In this document: in pieces, positions 13,126-25,600 of the stretch
Layout of the letters: the number at the start of each line of letters is the position of its first letter
Numbering within the stretch: position 1 is the stretch's first letter
Source: Erigeron canadensis
Taxonomy: Eukaryota; Streptophyta; Magnoliopsida; Asterales; Asteraceae
Assembly: GCF_010389155.1 (NCBI RefSeq)
Contig: NC_057764.1
Span: forward strand, 37,270,275 to 37,334,274
Direction of reading: 5' to 3'
Length of the DNA stretch: 64,000 nt
Notes under the pieces: generated by a model
Databases searched by the model: none
What the model saw: the letters and a program-made list of their open reading frames with translations, nothing else
What the model was told of the DNA's origin: nothing
Program-made: the position numbers and the translations under genes

Positions 13126-13392
13126 CAGGGGCGGTACTAAAGGGGGGCAAGGGGGTCCAATGCCCCCCTCCAAATTTAAATTTTGTCATGTATTTTTAAA
13201 TTTTTCATAAATTTTTAAAATTTTTTTATAGGTTTTTAACATTTTGCCCCCTTTTAGATTTATTTTTCATAAGTTTTCTAAGTTTGCCCTCTTTAAAATT
13301 TTTTCCTGGTACCGCCTCTGCCCTTTTAGATTTATTTTTCATAAGTTTTCTAAGTTTGCTCCCTTTGGAATTATTTCCTGGTACCGCCTCTG
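13126..13392 (+). mobile_element. hAT-type MITE, same family, copy 2, with internal 3' duplication
   Basis: CAGGGGCGGTACTAAAGG to GGTACCGCCTCTG, flanked by perfect 8-bp ATTATACT (13118-13125 and 13393-13400). The right end is doubled: CCTGGTACCGCCTCTG occurs twice, about 72 bases apart, so the element is longer than its sisters. Confidence 0.88.
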
Positions 13393-13760
13393 ATTATACT
13401 AGCTTAAGGTAGTCGATCACTAGCTAAAGTTATTGATGATTAAAATGAGACAGTGGTCGATAAATTTTTAGATTGAATTATTAATGAAAGTAGTGATATT
13501 TAGCTAGTTTGACTTTAATAGTCAAATTGGTCAGATTTAGTATGACTAGAATGAGTTGTTTAATTAGGAGATAAAAGAAATTGTAAGAGAAGTTGTTTAC
13601 ATGTTTAAATGTTAATTGTTTAGGTGTTCAATTCAAGTTGGGAGATTGTGGTGGTTAATTTGCTAGTGATCGAATGTTATGGAATTAAAATTGGTAAAAT
13701 TAAATGGATATACGGGATTACATCCGTGTTAGGAGCCCCATACGTACAATCATGTTGTGG

Positions 13761-13762
<2 letters not shown>

Positions 13763-13797
<35 letters not shown>
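13763..13797. repeat. (TA)n microsatellite
   Basis: TA run of about 17 units just left of a family 2 SINE. Confidence 0.9.
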
Positions 13798-13802
<5 letters not shown>

Positions 13803-13837
13803 CATGTTGTTTACTAAACATAAAGTAGTTTTTTTTC

Positions 13838-14050
13838 TTATCAGTTAGTCGGTATTCGACATCAGGAAACACCTCACCGTATAATGGTGAAGACCTGCAT
13901 GTACTCTAGATTACGAGATGTATACCATAAACCGTTACAGGTGATTTAAGAAAAAAATCCTCAGACTAGCTTGTCACTCTTGAGAGTCGAATCCAATACC
14001 TACAGGAAAAACCATTGATGTATCTGCCAATTGAGCTAGCTTTATTTGCC
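13838..14050 (-). mobile_element. tRNA-derived SINE, family 2
   Basis: On the minus strand GCTAGCTCAATTGGCAGA is an A box and GGATTCGACTCTC a B box. The 3' part (CCGTTATACGGTGAGGTG-like hairpin region, TCGAATACCGACTAAC) matches the copy at 53348. A short A-rich tail lies at the left end. Confidence 0.8.
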
Positions 14051-14855
14051 ACTGCTATTGTTTCACATCATTGAGATTTCGACCAATATGCTAGACTACA
14101 TTAATCGTTATGGGTCGGTGAAGTTGAAAACGGACCCATTATTGTTATGTTTTTAATCTCTATGTTTAATTTTCTGGTTGACAAGTTGTTTCGGTTAATA
14201 ACTTTATTGCCTATTTAACTACCCATAAACTCACTTAGCATTTTTTTTCTAAGGAACAAGTGGTTTGGGTGTCAAGGTTAAAAGGATTAATTAACGTGGG
14301 ATTACACTTGCAAATTTATAGGTTTGGCAAGTATATCTCTTAAAACCTCGTTTGGTCATCTAACTTGTTATAATACACCTAATTAAGTTTTGATTGTAAA
14401 TGTAATATGGGTCATCTGGTTTAAAAGCGTAATTGACCCAATGACTTGTAGCCGGACAACAAAATTTTGATATATTTTATACTTGATTGGTTTGAGAGTC
14501 ATGACTTCCATCCAAGACTTGCGTATATGTATATGATTGTGAAATTATGCACTTTGTTTTGCTATTTTGGGCCGCACTAATTAAAGGAATGTTTTGAAGC
14601 GATCGAGGAGCATATATTGAATAGTAATGTTTGTAGATTCTAAAACACGCTGGTGATGGGTTAAGGTTCTAGCATAGTGTTGCATTGCAAATCAGAAATA
14701 TTCAACGTGAATAATGCTGTAAGACTATATGTAAGATAGTACATATTTTTATACGATGGTCCTACGTACTACTCGTATTATTAGTTTTCATACAAGATTA
14801 GAATAATGCGGTAAAACACTACTACTTTGGTAATTAAACCATGAAAATTAAATCT

Positions 14856-15431
14856 CTAAAACAGGTTCTTCTTTGGCCCGAAAAGTCCAAGATCAGAACC
14901 CATCATACAAGCAGTAGCATACATCTCTTCAACTTCATAAACTTGTTGCCCATAGCAATACAAATTGTTGACATCATCGTCCAAGCTTCTCGACGAGCTT
15001 CCAACTTCCTCGCCACATTTAGAGTAGGAAGAATCCATTAGAGGTCGATGAGTACTGTTGTCATAATACTTATGTTGCCGTGTTTGTTCTGCTTGTACCT
15101 TATTAAGCTCAAATTTGAGTTGTTCCACTTCTTTTTGAAGGTGTCTGGTTTCAGCTAACGTGGCCTCCAGCTGGAGCTGGAGTATGGTGTAGTCATGCTC
15201 CAGACTTTGGTTCTTCCAGCGGGCCCGTTTGTTTTGATACCAAATTGCAATTTGTCTTGGAGGGACTCCAAGCTGACGCGAAAGCTGGTGCTTTCGCTCT
15301 GGCTCAAGTTTTTTGCTGGAGTCAAAACTCGACTCCAACAATCTCACTTGATCCTCAGTGAGTCTCTTGGTTGTGTGTTTTTGAGGTTTCTGTGATGAGG
15401 GTTTCTGGATGTGAAAAGTTGAGTGATTCAT
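14856..15431 (-). CDS. HD-Zip class I homeodomain-leucine zipper transcription factor (ATHB-52-like)
   Basis: An intronless 191-residue protein. Residues about 18-74 form a homeodomain with the HD-Zip I pattern [11 protein letters not shown] and recognition helix [16 protein letters not shown] leucine zipper follows, with heptad positions L77, L84, T91 (in place of Leu), L98 and L105. Family knowledge: such proteins dimerise through the zipper and bind pseudopalindromic AATNATT sites in the nucleus, often in stress or light responses. The short length and acidic, Tyr-rich C-terminus resemble the ATHB-52/54 branch more than ATHB-7/12, but this is memory-based. Oddity: the nearly invariant WFQN of helix 3 is WYQN here. 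The ATG sits about 80 bases downstream of a minus-strand TATA box, and no upstream in-frame Met fits better. Confidence in family is high; the subgroup is moderate. Confidence 0.93.
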   Translation of the reverse strand: MNHSTFHIQKPSSQKPQKHTTKRLTEDQVRLLESSFDSSKKLEPERKHQLSRQLGVPPRQIAIWYQNKRARWKNQSLEHDYTILQLQLEATLAETRHLQKEVEQLKFELNKVQAEQTRQHKYYDNSTHRPLMDSSYSKCGEEVGSSSRSLDDDVNNLYCYGQQVYEVEEMYATACMMGSDLGLFGPKKNLF

Positions 15432-15507
15432 GATTGGAGGCCTCTGTTGTTATTTTCCCAATAGAGAGGAGAGATGAGATTGGGGGACGAGTGTGAGATT
15501 GTTGTTT

Positions 15508-15515
15508 CTATATAA
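15508..15515 (-). promoter_or_regulatory. TATA box of the HD-Zip gene
   Basis: Reading the minus strand, CCTTATATAGAAAC lies about 80 bases upstream of the HD-Zip ATG, at the right distance for a short 5' UTR that is purine/CT-rich (around 15445-15480). Inferred from position and sequence only. Confidence 0.5.
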
Positions 15516-15559
15516 GGAAATAATTGAGGTCCTACAAGTGGGACTATTTGGTGGCTTTT

Positions 15560-18500
15560 GGTAACCCAGATGAAAATTATGCCAAAAAAATTGAAAAACT
15601 AAACGATGCTAGCTATTTTGACGGTGTAAATTTCAAATTAATAAATTTAACTAGACTTTCTAAATTAAGTTTTATGTAGCATTTAATGCAACTTTTACTT
15701 AAGACAAATCTCAAATTTCTTATGTTTATTACTGTATTAAAAATTTGTATTTTGTACCTGCATGATGTGGTAATAACAATCAAATTCTAGTTTCTTTTTT
15801 TTTTGTTGGAGCTCAATAATTTGCCTCATATTGTTAACGAGTTTAAAAAAAATGAAATTTGTAAAACTTCAATGTAATTTTAGTTAGATAGATTTTGAAA
15901 AAAAGAATTAAATGTTTATTTTAAATAAAAATAGGTAGATGTTTAAATTGATATCAATAAACATAGACTATTTCCAAGTATATATATATATACAACTAAT
16001 AAAGATAATAGTAAGTATTTAGTTCACATGGAGGGATTATCTTGTTCTTTCCTCTAAACATGTTACTTCTCTGTTTTATTATTATACGAGCAAAGACCAC
16101 ATGGCAATGTTGATGTACGTAAATGAGGCTGCGTGTCTATGCGTGTTTATGTATGGCAATCGGGATCAATTTTCGGGGGTTTTCTGCTTGTGTGTAACAA
16201 AAACCTGGCCTCATCCTTTTATCCAAGTTTGAGAAACTTAGAAATCGCAATAAAAGTTAAATAACATAAATAAACAATAAAAATCATTTAATAGAAATCA
16301 CAAGGTGAACTTTGACCAGATGGTCTAAGGAAGTTTCTACGTGATATTACACTTTAACTGTTTTAACCATTATTGATACATTTTAATTCCTAGAAATAAA
16401 TAAGGCTCACTTAGTACAAGTTAATTTAACCAATATGGACAATGTGAATCACATGAAAAATCACAAAAAGTTACATAGTTATGTCCTGTATTTACTGATC
16501 ATAGTCGTCCAAGATATATATATACTGATCATACATAAAATTCGAGGTCCTGCGACTAATTTGGGGGCCTTAGGCATGTGCTTACCATATACACTATTGG
16601 TCTATTGGACCGGATTTGATCCCGCCATGAGTATGGATGGAGGAAGCTGAATGTAGCAGTCTTACCCTTACGGCCCTACCTGTACGTGAAACGAGAGATC
16701 GCTTCCAGACTTATATAACCACTTACATAACAAGATTTAATTCAAACCCAAAGCTTTAAAATTTCAACTTTTACATGCCATATATTGGGTTGATGATAAG
16801 TAGCCAGGTCAACCAAGAATCTATAACCATCAAGAGTTCAAGGAGACAAAACTGATCAAAGGCTGCTGGTCCAGCATATATAGCAACTGATTGTAACTGA
16901 AGTCAAAGTCCAATGTTGTATAACAAAAACAGATGGAAAACATATATTTATCAAATACATGCTTAATTAATTTATGATTTATATATGAGAGCATATACTA
17001 TACATTCATCCATCTTTCAGCATTTGGCGGTGCAAAATGTTTACAATGGAATTTATCATAAAAAGAAAAGAAAAATCTTTAAAATTATTGTTAAGTCAAA
17101 TAGTAAATGAATGATATTTGTATCCAGTAAAGACATTCAACTATTTTTTTTTTTATTTATTTTTTTTGCATATCAAAGGTATACATACATATATATTAAA
17201 TAAAAAAACCCGGACAAATACGGTTCAAAAAATTAGATATATGCAGTAAATTAGTAAATTAATATCTGCAGTTGATTACCTTTATTAGGAAAAGAAAAAA
17301 TAATAGTTCAAAGGTTTGATAACATTTTACAATTATCTTTCATATACTAGTAATTGAGTAGTATGTTTTTTTTAATAACTACAAATTAATCTTGCTCGAA
17401 CTTGAGATATATTGCTAGAATTAGAAAAACAGGACACTAAACCACTAGCCACTTTAGGTTAAAAATTTTAAGCTATATATGTTTATATTATTCAAAAATA
17501 CAAAAAGAGTGAGCAACTAAACTTTGGTTAGAGTATGGGGTTCACGTGGAAATGACCCTACGTATCTTAATTAAATACTTGAGACTTGAATTCTTATCCA
17601 ATTATACCAATCAAATCTACTTAAAATAAGCCAAATGATATTTCAATTATAATTATAGGTGAAGCTAGTATCATGAACTTAGACATAACCTTTTGGCCTT
17701 CCTATCTCTACCACTCATTGTTAAATAGTGAGTATTATTAAGCTAGCTATGAGGATGTAGATATATTTTTTAAAAAGATTAATTTTTATGTACAAATTGT
17801 TGGCTAAATATATACAATTATATTCACCTGCAGAGACATTATATATTCTTTAAACAGGTCAGTCCAACCTGCAACGACCCATTCTAAAAATTTTTACTTG
17901 CATAGATTGTGTTACTATTTTTGAACCCACGTACCCATTTTGCCATCTTTGATATTGATTCTTATCAATTGTGTGTATTGACATTGATCGTTGAACTAAT
18001 TAAAGAGAGTTGTTAATTAATTGAGAGATAGATAGAGATGCTGCAGGGTCCCCTTGCTTAGCTAATCTCACATCTCTGTGCATGCATCTGGAATACAAAT
18101 AAACAAAAAGGATGTGGATCTCGCTTGCTAGACAACTATATATGCATGAATATTTAGTCCTAATAATGCGCATTTATGAAGATACGAATTTCTTGAATAT
18201 TACAAGTGTTAATTACAATGATATTCCAAATTTATGCATGTATCAATTAACATATGTTGTGGTATCAGTGGTTTGTTAAGCTCGTTGTAGACATATTTTG
18301 TAAGTTAATTATCTGACCGTTTTTGGTTACATACAATATATCACAACCTATATATGGGAAGAAGAAATGTGTATATTTGTAGCAGATTTTTTATCTGGAA
18401 AACGTGATACATACATGTGTTTCACCAATCACCACATATGACTTTTGTTACACGCTTCTAATTGACAAGTCTACACAAGTGATTTACATCTTGTAAAATT

Positions 18501-18958
18501 AACAAGAGCCAGAAAGCTAAATTTAAGTACATATATATAAACTATATGTATATCGGTGTTTGCAACAGAAGATCGACCAAAATATTGCAATATATATACT
18601 CGTACGTACTATACAAATAAAAAAAAAAGAGAAAAAAAAAAGAAGGTGGCCGGAGATGGATGGATGGTATATCAATCAGCAAGGTATGTAATCAATAAAC
18701 CAAAGGACTACGTCGACAGGAAGTTTCACAAGCCTTACTGCAGCAGTTGCTAGAAGAGCACAACAAATGCAGCACGGAGATATGCAACTCAGCGCTATCC
18801 TGCATATATATATGCATGCCCATATTCAAATTAAAACATCATCACATGTATAAGGCAGTACCACGTTATCTTTCCAAGACAAGTCTTACCGATTGATGAC
18901 TTACACTTGTTTTAATTAAGCCTTAATTAGATCGTACATAACGAATTTGAAAGTATGC

Positions 18959-18994
<36 letters not shown>

Positions 18995-19705
18995 TCAATG
19001 GCCAAGTATGCTACGTACGTGTTAGTGTTATAAAGGGATGTGAGCGGTAAGTCATATGGGCCAGGAAGCTTACACATACATAAGGTATGGTAATCTGCAC
19101 CCAATTACCCAAATATGTATAGTAGTTTGGGTCAAAGGGACTTATAATTAGTACGTGTTTAACATTGGCCCAAGACTCCAAGATATGATGTTCAGCGAAT
19201 TGAAGCTGGTCACTGAGTACCAAGCTAATCAATGACCAATCAATCAAGGACTCCAACCTGATTGATCAGCGACCAATCCATGCTAGTTGGATCGAGGGAA
19301 ATGGTAACACACGCACGCACAATATGTAATCAGATAATAACTACGAGTAATTAACAACACAAACCACGTAATTAAATCCCCTAATATATATAATTTTCTT
19401 GAACAATTAATATAAACTTGACATTGCGGAACCATGAAAAAACCAAATTAAATAATCAAATGACTGTACGTCATTTTAATACTCTACTAATTAAAGAAGA
19501 ATCACTACTACTGATCGATCGAAAGTATTAATTAATTAATCACGAAAGTAATAAAGATCATGATTAAAAATACAGTACGGATTGATGCTTGATAGATGTA
19601 CCCAATAACAAATACAATGCAACCGATGATGGACAAAACGGAGGCAATCAATGCAAACGGCAAGCTTATCAAGAACGCCAATGGCCTGCAACTGCAACTG
19701 CATCC

Positions 19706-19706
<1 letters not shown>
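15560..19706. other. long gene-free stretch upstream of the HD-Zip gene
   Basis: Contains the SINE-like piece at 16560 and a TA/TG microsatellite near 18959-18994. No coding region is supported. The first few hundred bases must include distal HD-Zip promoter. Confidence 0.55.
16560..16725 (-). mobile_element. Au-SINE-like fragment
   Basis: The minus strand reads TGGAAGCGATCTCTCGTTTC, then GGTAGGGCCGTAAGGGTAAG and ACTGCTACATTC. This layout resembles the 3' part of the widespread Au SINE family as I remember it. Ends are not defined. Confidence 0.45.

Positions 19707-19793
<87 letters not shown>
19707..19793. repeat. (TTA)n microsatellite, about 29 units
   Basis: Uninterrupted ATT/TTA trinucleotide run. 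It creates false poly-Ile, poly-Leu and poly-Tyr frames. Confidence 0.97.
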
Positions 19794-20276
19794 TATACTA
19801 ATTTATTGTCGTTTATATATATTTAGCCCTTTTCTTCCCCTTGTATTTGTTAATTGTTAATACTAAAAATGAATTTTGCCATCCATGAAAATACATACCC
19901 TATTTAGTGGCGGTTTCCGGCGTTACATTTTACTGCTAAAATTAACATATATTTTAGTTATATTAGAATTTAACTTGATGTATTAATTAGGACACGCGTG
20001 ATATATAGAATTTCCATGGAACTTCTTTTTTGGGCCTTTTCATTTGTCTCACATATTATACATTTAAGAGAAATGGAACGTTTATATAGGAGCATCAAGT
20101 ATGTGTCGGGTGGAGATCGGCTTTAGTACTTACGTACGTGGTGTTCATCGTACGATTTTCATGATATCCAAATGCTGACACAGTGACATATATGTTTGGA
20201 GCTGTCAAGCTTCATTTATAAAGCTGGTCAGGATGGGATGGAGGCAAGCCGGCCAACAAAATTAATGTGACACTAA

Positions 20277-20574
20277 AGCCGGTTCTTACAAGGGAGTCCC
20301 GGGGGAGTCCTTGAAGACTAGGACGCAGGACACCATTGTCACTGAGCGTCCGAAATGGTTGTCTTCGCACAAGAGTCCTCGTGAGGACTATGAGGGACGC
20401 AGGAAGGTGGGCCAAGGAGGAGCGGATGTGAGTAAAAGAAAATCCTTTTTTTTTTGTTTTATATTTCTAATGTCCTGAGGAAGCTTGTCTTATAGGCAGA
20501 GAGAGTCCTAATGGGAGTCCTGCTGACGTGGCAGTGAAAAAGTTGGACGACTCTCCTCCTTATAAGGAGAGGCC
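20277..20574 (+). mobile_element. 298-bp MITE, internal-deletion derivative of the neighbouring PIF/Harbinger family
   Basis: Flanked by TAA (20274-20276 and 20575-20577). Its right end, CTTATAGGCAGAGAGAGTCC through TGCTGACGTGGCAGT to CCTTATAAGGAGAGGCC, is nearly the same as the right end of the 23443-25354 element. Its left end shares GAGCGTCC and related words with that element's left end. No coding sequence remains. Confidence 0.85.
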
Positions 20575-21712
20575 TAATGTTAACATGTGTTATCCCAAGT
20601 CGTCCCGGGTAGGTATTGCATATCTAATGCTCTAAAAATTAACTGATAATTAATTAAACTTTTTTACAATACATTTGTTAACAATTAAACTATTTTTTTT
20701 ACTTATACATGCCTTAGCAAAATATTTATAGTTTGATGCATGTAACATCTTTTTAACTTTGCAGTCACTACAAAAATTTTCAGCATAGTATTACTCTGTA
20801 ATATATATCATTATATTTTAAACCAATGTATCTTTTCCTAATTTTATCATTTAACCATAGAAACTATATTTTTGATTTCTTTCTCTGATACAAGCTAGCC
20901 CATATTTTAATGGCCCAACCAAGGTCAAAACTAGGGGTCAGGTGAGCACAAAATCATCAAGTGATAAAGTGAATCATAAATGATTTAATCAGTGAAACTT
21001 AACCGAACTAACCAAAATAATTGAAAAACCAATAGTTCGGTGTTTAAAACTTCTGACTAACCGGGTTCAAATGTTCAATTATGGATTTTTATAAATAAAA
21101 TAATGCTATCGAAAGTTAATCGAGTCGGCCAATTCATAAATAGTATAATTGGGCCATAATATTTAGATAGATCAACGATTTTCAATTGTTAGGCCCATAC
21201 TTATTTTGAAGTTAGGAATGGGCTTTATCTACTGTGTCGTGATCGACGATGCAAAAACACTTCAACCACAATGGTACGTACTAAAAACTTAGGAAACCAT
21301 AACCAGAAAACATCATAACCAAACCAAACCGAACTGCTTGGTTTCGAAAATAAAGTTAGCCAAAAGTTTTATCATTGGTCGAAACCAATCCAAACCACTT
21401 TATGCTCACACAGTCATACATAGCCCAAAGTCCCAAACCGTTATGTTTATTTTCTAAAACAAGAGATGTTTTATTTTACGAAAGAGTAAAATTTATATAT
21501 TTACAAATAAGTGAATAGAAAGTTAGAAATGTAAGTCAAGTCAATTTTGGCAATATTTGCTCAAATATATCAAAATATATTATTTTAAAACAAATATACA
21601 ACCTCGTAACTCAACAACATGTCAAGTCTTTGGGATATACAGTAGTCTAATACTCTAATTGTAAGTATACCATAAGGTAAAACCGTAAAAGTAAAGATTA
21701 AAATTTAGATTT

Positions 21713-22065
21713 CATGTCCTTTAACCAAAACTTGAAGATATTCATCTACATAATTACTGTAAGGTCAAAAACTAAAATACACAAAAGTAACAGTGCAAAC
21801 GTAAAAGTACAATGTTAGTTAAATATAGGTCTTATAGTTAACTGCAAAGCATATATATAGATATATAGATATCATAGGTTATGAAATAGTAACATAGTAA
21901 TAATGACAGATAATAAAAACAAAAATTTGAAAAATGAATGACGTGTTCTTTAACCAAAACTTGTAGATATGCATCTACAAGGTCAACAACTACGAGTATA
22001 ATACACAGAAGTAACAGTGCACACATAAAAATACAGTGTTAGTTAAATATATGTCTTATGATAAT
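21713..22065. repeat. diverged tandem duplication upstream of the OB-fold gene
   Basis: TTTAACCAAAACTTGAAGAT, AAGTAACAGTGCAAACGTAA and TGTTAGTTAAATATAGGTCT at 21719-21834 recur with changes at 21950-22060. Part of it (TAGATATCATAG, CAAAAATTTTGAAAAATG) occurs a third time near 22320-22400. Confidence 0.75.
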
Positions 22066-22618
22066 ATTGTCTAGCATATATAGATGAGCATATATAGATA
22101 GAGATAAGTGAGTATAGTATTATTATGCACCAAGTTGGTTGAAAAACCTCTTACGTACCAATATTTTAATATTTTGAATAAATGTTTGGTTCCCATGATA
22201 TTTTTGGTTTAAAAAAAGTATATGACTCAACTTAAGTGTTTAATAGCCTCATATTTTATTCCCCTAATTTTTTTTATTTATTTTTTTTAAATTTAACTTT
22301 TATCCTCCCCTAGATAGTATATAGATATCATAGATTATGGATTAAAAATATAGTAATAGTAACATATACTCAATAAAAGCAAAAATTTTGAAAAATGGAT
22401 GGTCCAATGCTATACTCCAATGACGCACAATGTATGTTAGCCAAATGTAGCACTGGGAGACGAAAAGAATCAGAAAATGAAAAGGCACCAAAAATAGTAA
22501 CCACTTTGCGTAAATAATAATATTTTCACTCATATATATTCATTCATCTAAAATCTAAAATTAATAAAATAGCCCGTTTCAGTCACTCACTTTAAACCTA
22601 TCATCATCATCATCATCA

Positions 22619-22628
22619 AAACCCTAGG
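22619..22628 (+). promoter_or_regulatory. telo-box-like motif in the 5' leader of the OB-fold gene
   Basis: AAAACCCTAGG lies about 20 bases before the ATG, next to a short TCA repeat. Telo boxes are common near the start of plant housekeeping genes. Position supports the chosen start; function is inferred. Confidence 0.35.
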
Positions 22629-22644
22629 TACTACGATCGATCAC

Positions 22645-25600
22645 ATGGCTACCAAACACGCTTCAGGATCATCATCTGGTCAGGCGGCCAAACCGGGGCT
22701 TAGAAAACCGGTTTTTGTTAAGATCGACAGCCTTAAACCGGGTACATCCGGTTTAACACTTGTTGTTAAGGTTTTGAGTTCAGAAATGGTGATGCAAAAA
22801 GGACGTAACGTTCGCATTGCTGAGTGTCTTGTTGGTGATGACACTGGGACTATCTTGTTCACTGCTCGTAACGATCAAGGTATGTAAATTATATCTTACA
22901 TACATTTTTTTTCATCTTCTTTTTGTTCTATATATGTTTTTTGTGTATTAAATGTGTTTATTTTTGTGAAAATTCTAGAAAGTAACAATTATACAAATTA
23001 TAGAGACCCGGTATGGCCCGGCCACCATACCGGGTCTTCCAGAATCAACGAGAAAAGGAGGGTGGGGGTAACTTCCTACGTCGCGATCGGCCTCAACCAA
23101 TTTTTCCCTACACGAATTATAGTTAAATAAGGGTGTTTTTGGTCATGGTGCAACGATATCTGGGATAAAAGTAGTGAAATGACGAAAATAGGGGTAAAAG
23201 TAGTGAAATGGGAATAATAGTGTCGCCTCTTATGTGTCATTTGGCATTATGCAACAACATTTGATGCTCTAATGTTGGGTATTTTTGTTAATGTTACATG
23301 TTAGGATGTTTACATGTGTTTGTTAAGATTAATTTTACACAATTTGTCAACAAAAAAAGTTGAACCCCTCGACTCTTTTAAGGGTCAAAAGAGTCATTGT
23401 ACTTTAGTCATTAGCCTAAAAGTTCACAATGTAGTGGAATAAGACCCCTGTTTATAGGAGCGTTCGAGGGGAGTCCTCGCCAAAAAGGACGACGAACCTT
23501 ATTGGCACCGAGCGTCCAAAACGGTGCGTCCCCCCACTTAGTCCTCCGGGGGACTCTTGAAGACGCGCGAGGTGGACCCAAAGCAACGGATACTTCGATT
23601 TTGTGTTTTTTTTTTTTTTTTTCGAACGGCTAATTTTTTTTTTCTATTTAAACACTCCAACTTATTATCATTTTAACACACAAACATTCTATCACATACC
23701 ATTTCATTCATCAAACACCATCAAAATCATGTCTAATTCATCATCAAGTGACGATTTCAAATTTCTAAACTCAACTGTTACGCAAATGAACACCTTATTT
23801 AATCAAAAGATCGCAAGCGCAATTTTTGATGTTTGTAACGAAGACGAAGCAGACGATGTCGAGTCAAGTTCACGTGTACCTCGAAACAGGAGGGTTTTAT
23901 CACGAGATCATGCCGGAGCCGCGGTGCGTTTATGGAATGATTACTTTTCTGATGCACCCACTTTCTCGGCCGATTATTTTCGAAGAAGATTTCGAATGCA
24001 CAAGCATATGTTTCTTCGTATATGCCAAGATATACACCACTTTAGCGCCATTGAACCGCTACCCAAACATTTTCTATTTTTCCAAAAAAGTGAAACCAAT
24101 TGTACTGGTAGGGCTGGTTTCAACATTTTTCAAAAATGTACTTCCGCCATACGTCAATTGGCGTATACTTCTAATGCCGACCAATTAGATGAGTACTTAC
24201 ACATGGGTCGTGCGACTTCAACTGAATGCTTGCATAACTTTTACAAGTGTGTTTATTATTTATATAACACTGAGTACTTAAGAAGGCCGACAACTCAAGA
24301 TGTTCAACGTTTGGTAAGTAAGCATGAACAGATTCATGGTTTTCCTGGTATGCTTGGTAGTATTGATTGTATGCATTGGGGTTGGAGAAACTGTCTGGTG
24401 GTTTGGCAAGGGCAGTACACACGAGGCGATAAAGGACATCCCACGATCATGCTTGAAGCTGTAGCTTCGTATGATTTGTGGATTTGGCATGCTTGCTTTG
24501 GCCCTGCAGGTTCGAACAACGACATCAACGTCCTTAATGAATCAGATTTGTTTGATGATTTACTCCAAGATAGGGCCCCTGAATTGCAAGATACTATTAA
24601 TAACGAAGAGTTTACGAAGGGATATTATCTAGCTGACGGTATATATCCCGAATGGGCCACACTAGTCGAGTCTTTTAAATGCCCGATGGACCCAAAGACT
24701 ACAAAGTTCAAGCGCTACCAAGAAGCTGCAAGAAAAGATGTCGAACGAGCTTTCGGGGTGCTTCAAGGTCGTTGGGCAATCCTTAAACAAGCTGCCCGCC
24801 CGCATTCGGTGAACAAGATAAAACGTATGATGTATGCTTGTGTCATTCTACACAACATGATTGTTCAAGACAACGGTAATGCAATTTCCGACCTTGAGGA
24901 GGATTATTTGTCTGATCCAACTAATATGCCAAGATGTACGTGGGATGAAAGGGTTGCGACGCAAATGCGAGTTGTCGAAGAGATACGTGATAGAAGGACG
25001 CACCATCGACTTCGCAATGCTCTAGTGGATCATGTTTGGCACCTTCCGGAAAATTACCGTCAACGTTGATTGTTTTTATTATGTCTACTTTCGTAACTTA
25101 TATTTTTAATTATTAGGATCGTAACTTTTTAATAAGTGTTTTAATGTTAGTTTAATAAGTGTTGTAATGTTTTATTTAATAATAAAAGTATTTATTTGAA
25201 TGGTGTTTTGTTAATTAAATAAATATAAAAGAAATGATGATGTGGCGAAGAAGTCCTGAAGAAGCTATCTTATAGGCAGGGAGAGTCCTGGAGGGAGTCC
25301 TGCTGACGTGGCAGTCGGGACTCTCCAGGACTCGAGTCCTTATAAGGAGAGGCCTAAGGCCTATTCTTATAGGAGCGTTTTCGCTCCGTCCCACCCGCTG
25401 AAGACGCAAAAGTGTATAGGCAGCGAGCGTCCCCCACGTTGCGTCCTTCTCCGGAGTCCTGGCCAAGACACTCGCAGACGCTCCTTGTGGGCCATGCGAG
25501 CTTGTAATCGACCGTTATATATAAAAAAATTTTGTTTCTTCCTCCTTTTTGAATTTAACGGCTACCTTTTGCTTTTCTTTTTAAACAACCAACTCCACCT

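Noticed and set aside
14841..15395. Plus-strand frames at the HD-Zip locus
   Set aside because: Antisense shadows of the homeodomain gene.
19589..19860. Three overlapping frames with long Ile, Leu or Tyr runs
   Set aside because: They are the three readings of the (TTA)n microsatellite.
24171..24528. Minus-strand frames of 64-83 codons
   Set aside because: Shadows of the Harbinger transposase on the opposite strand.
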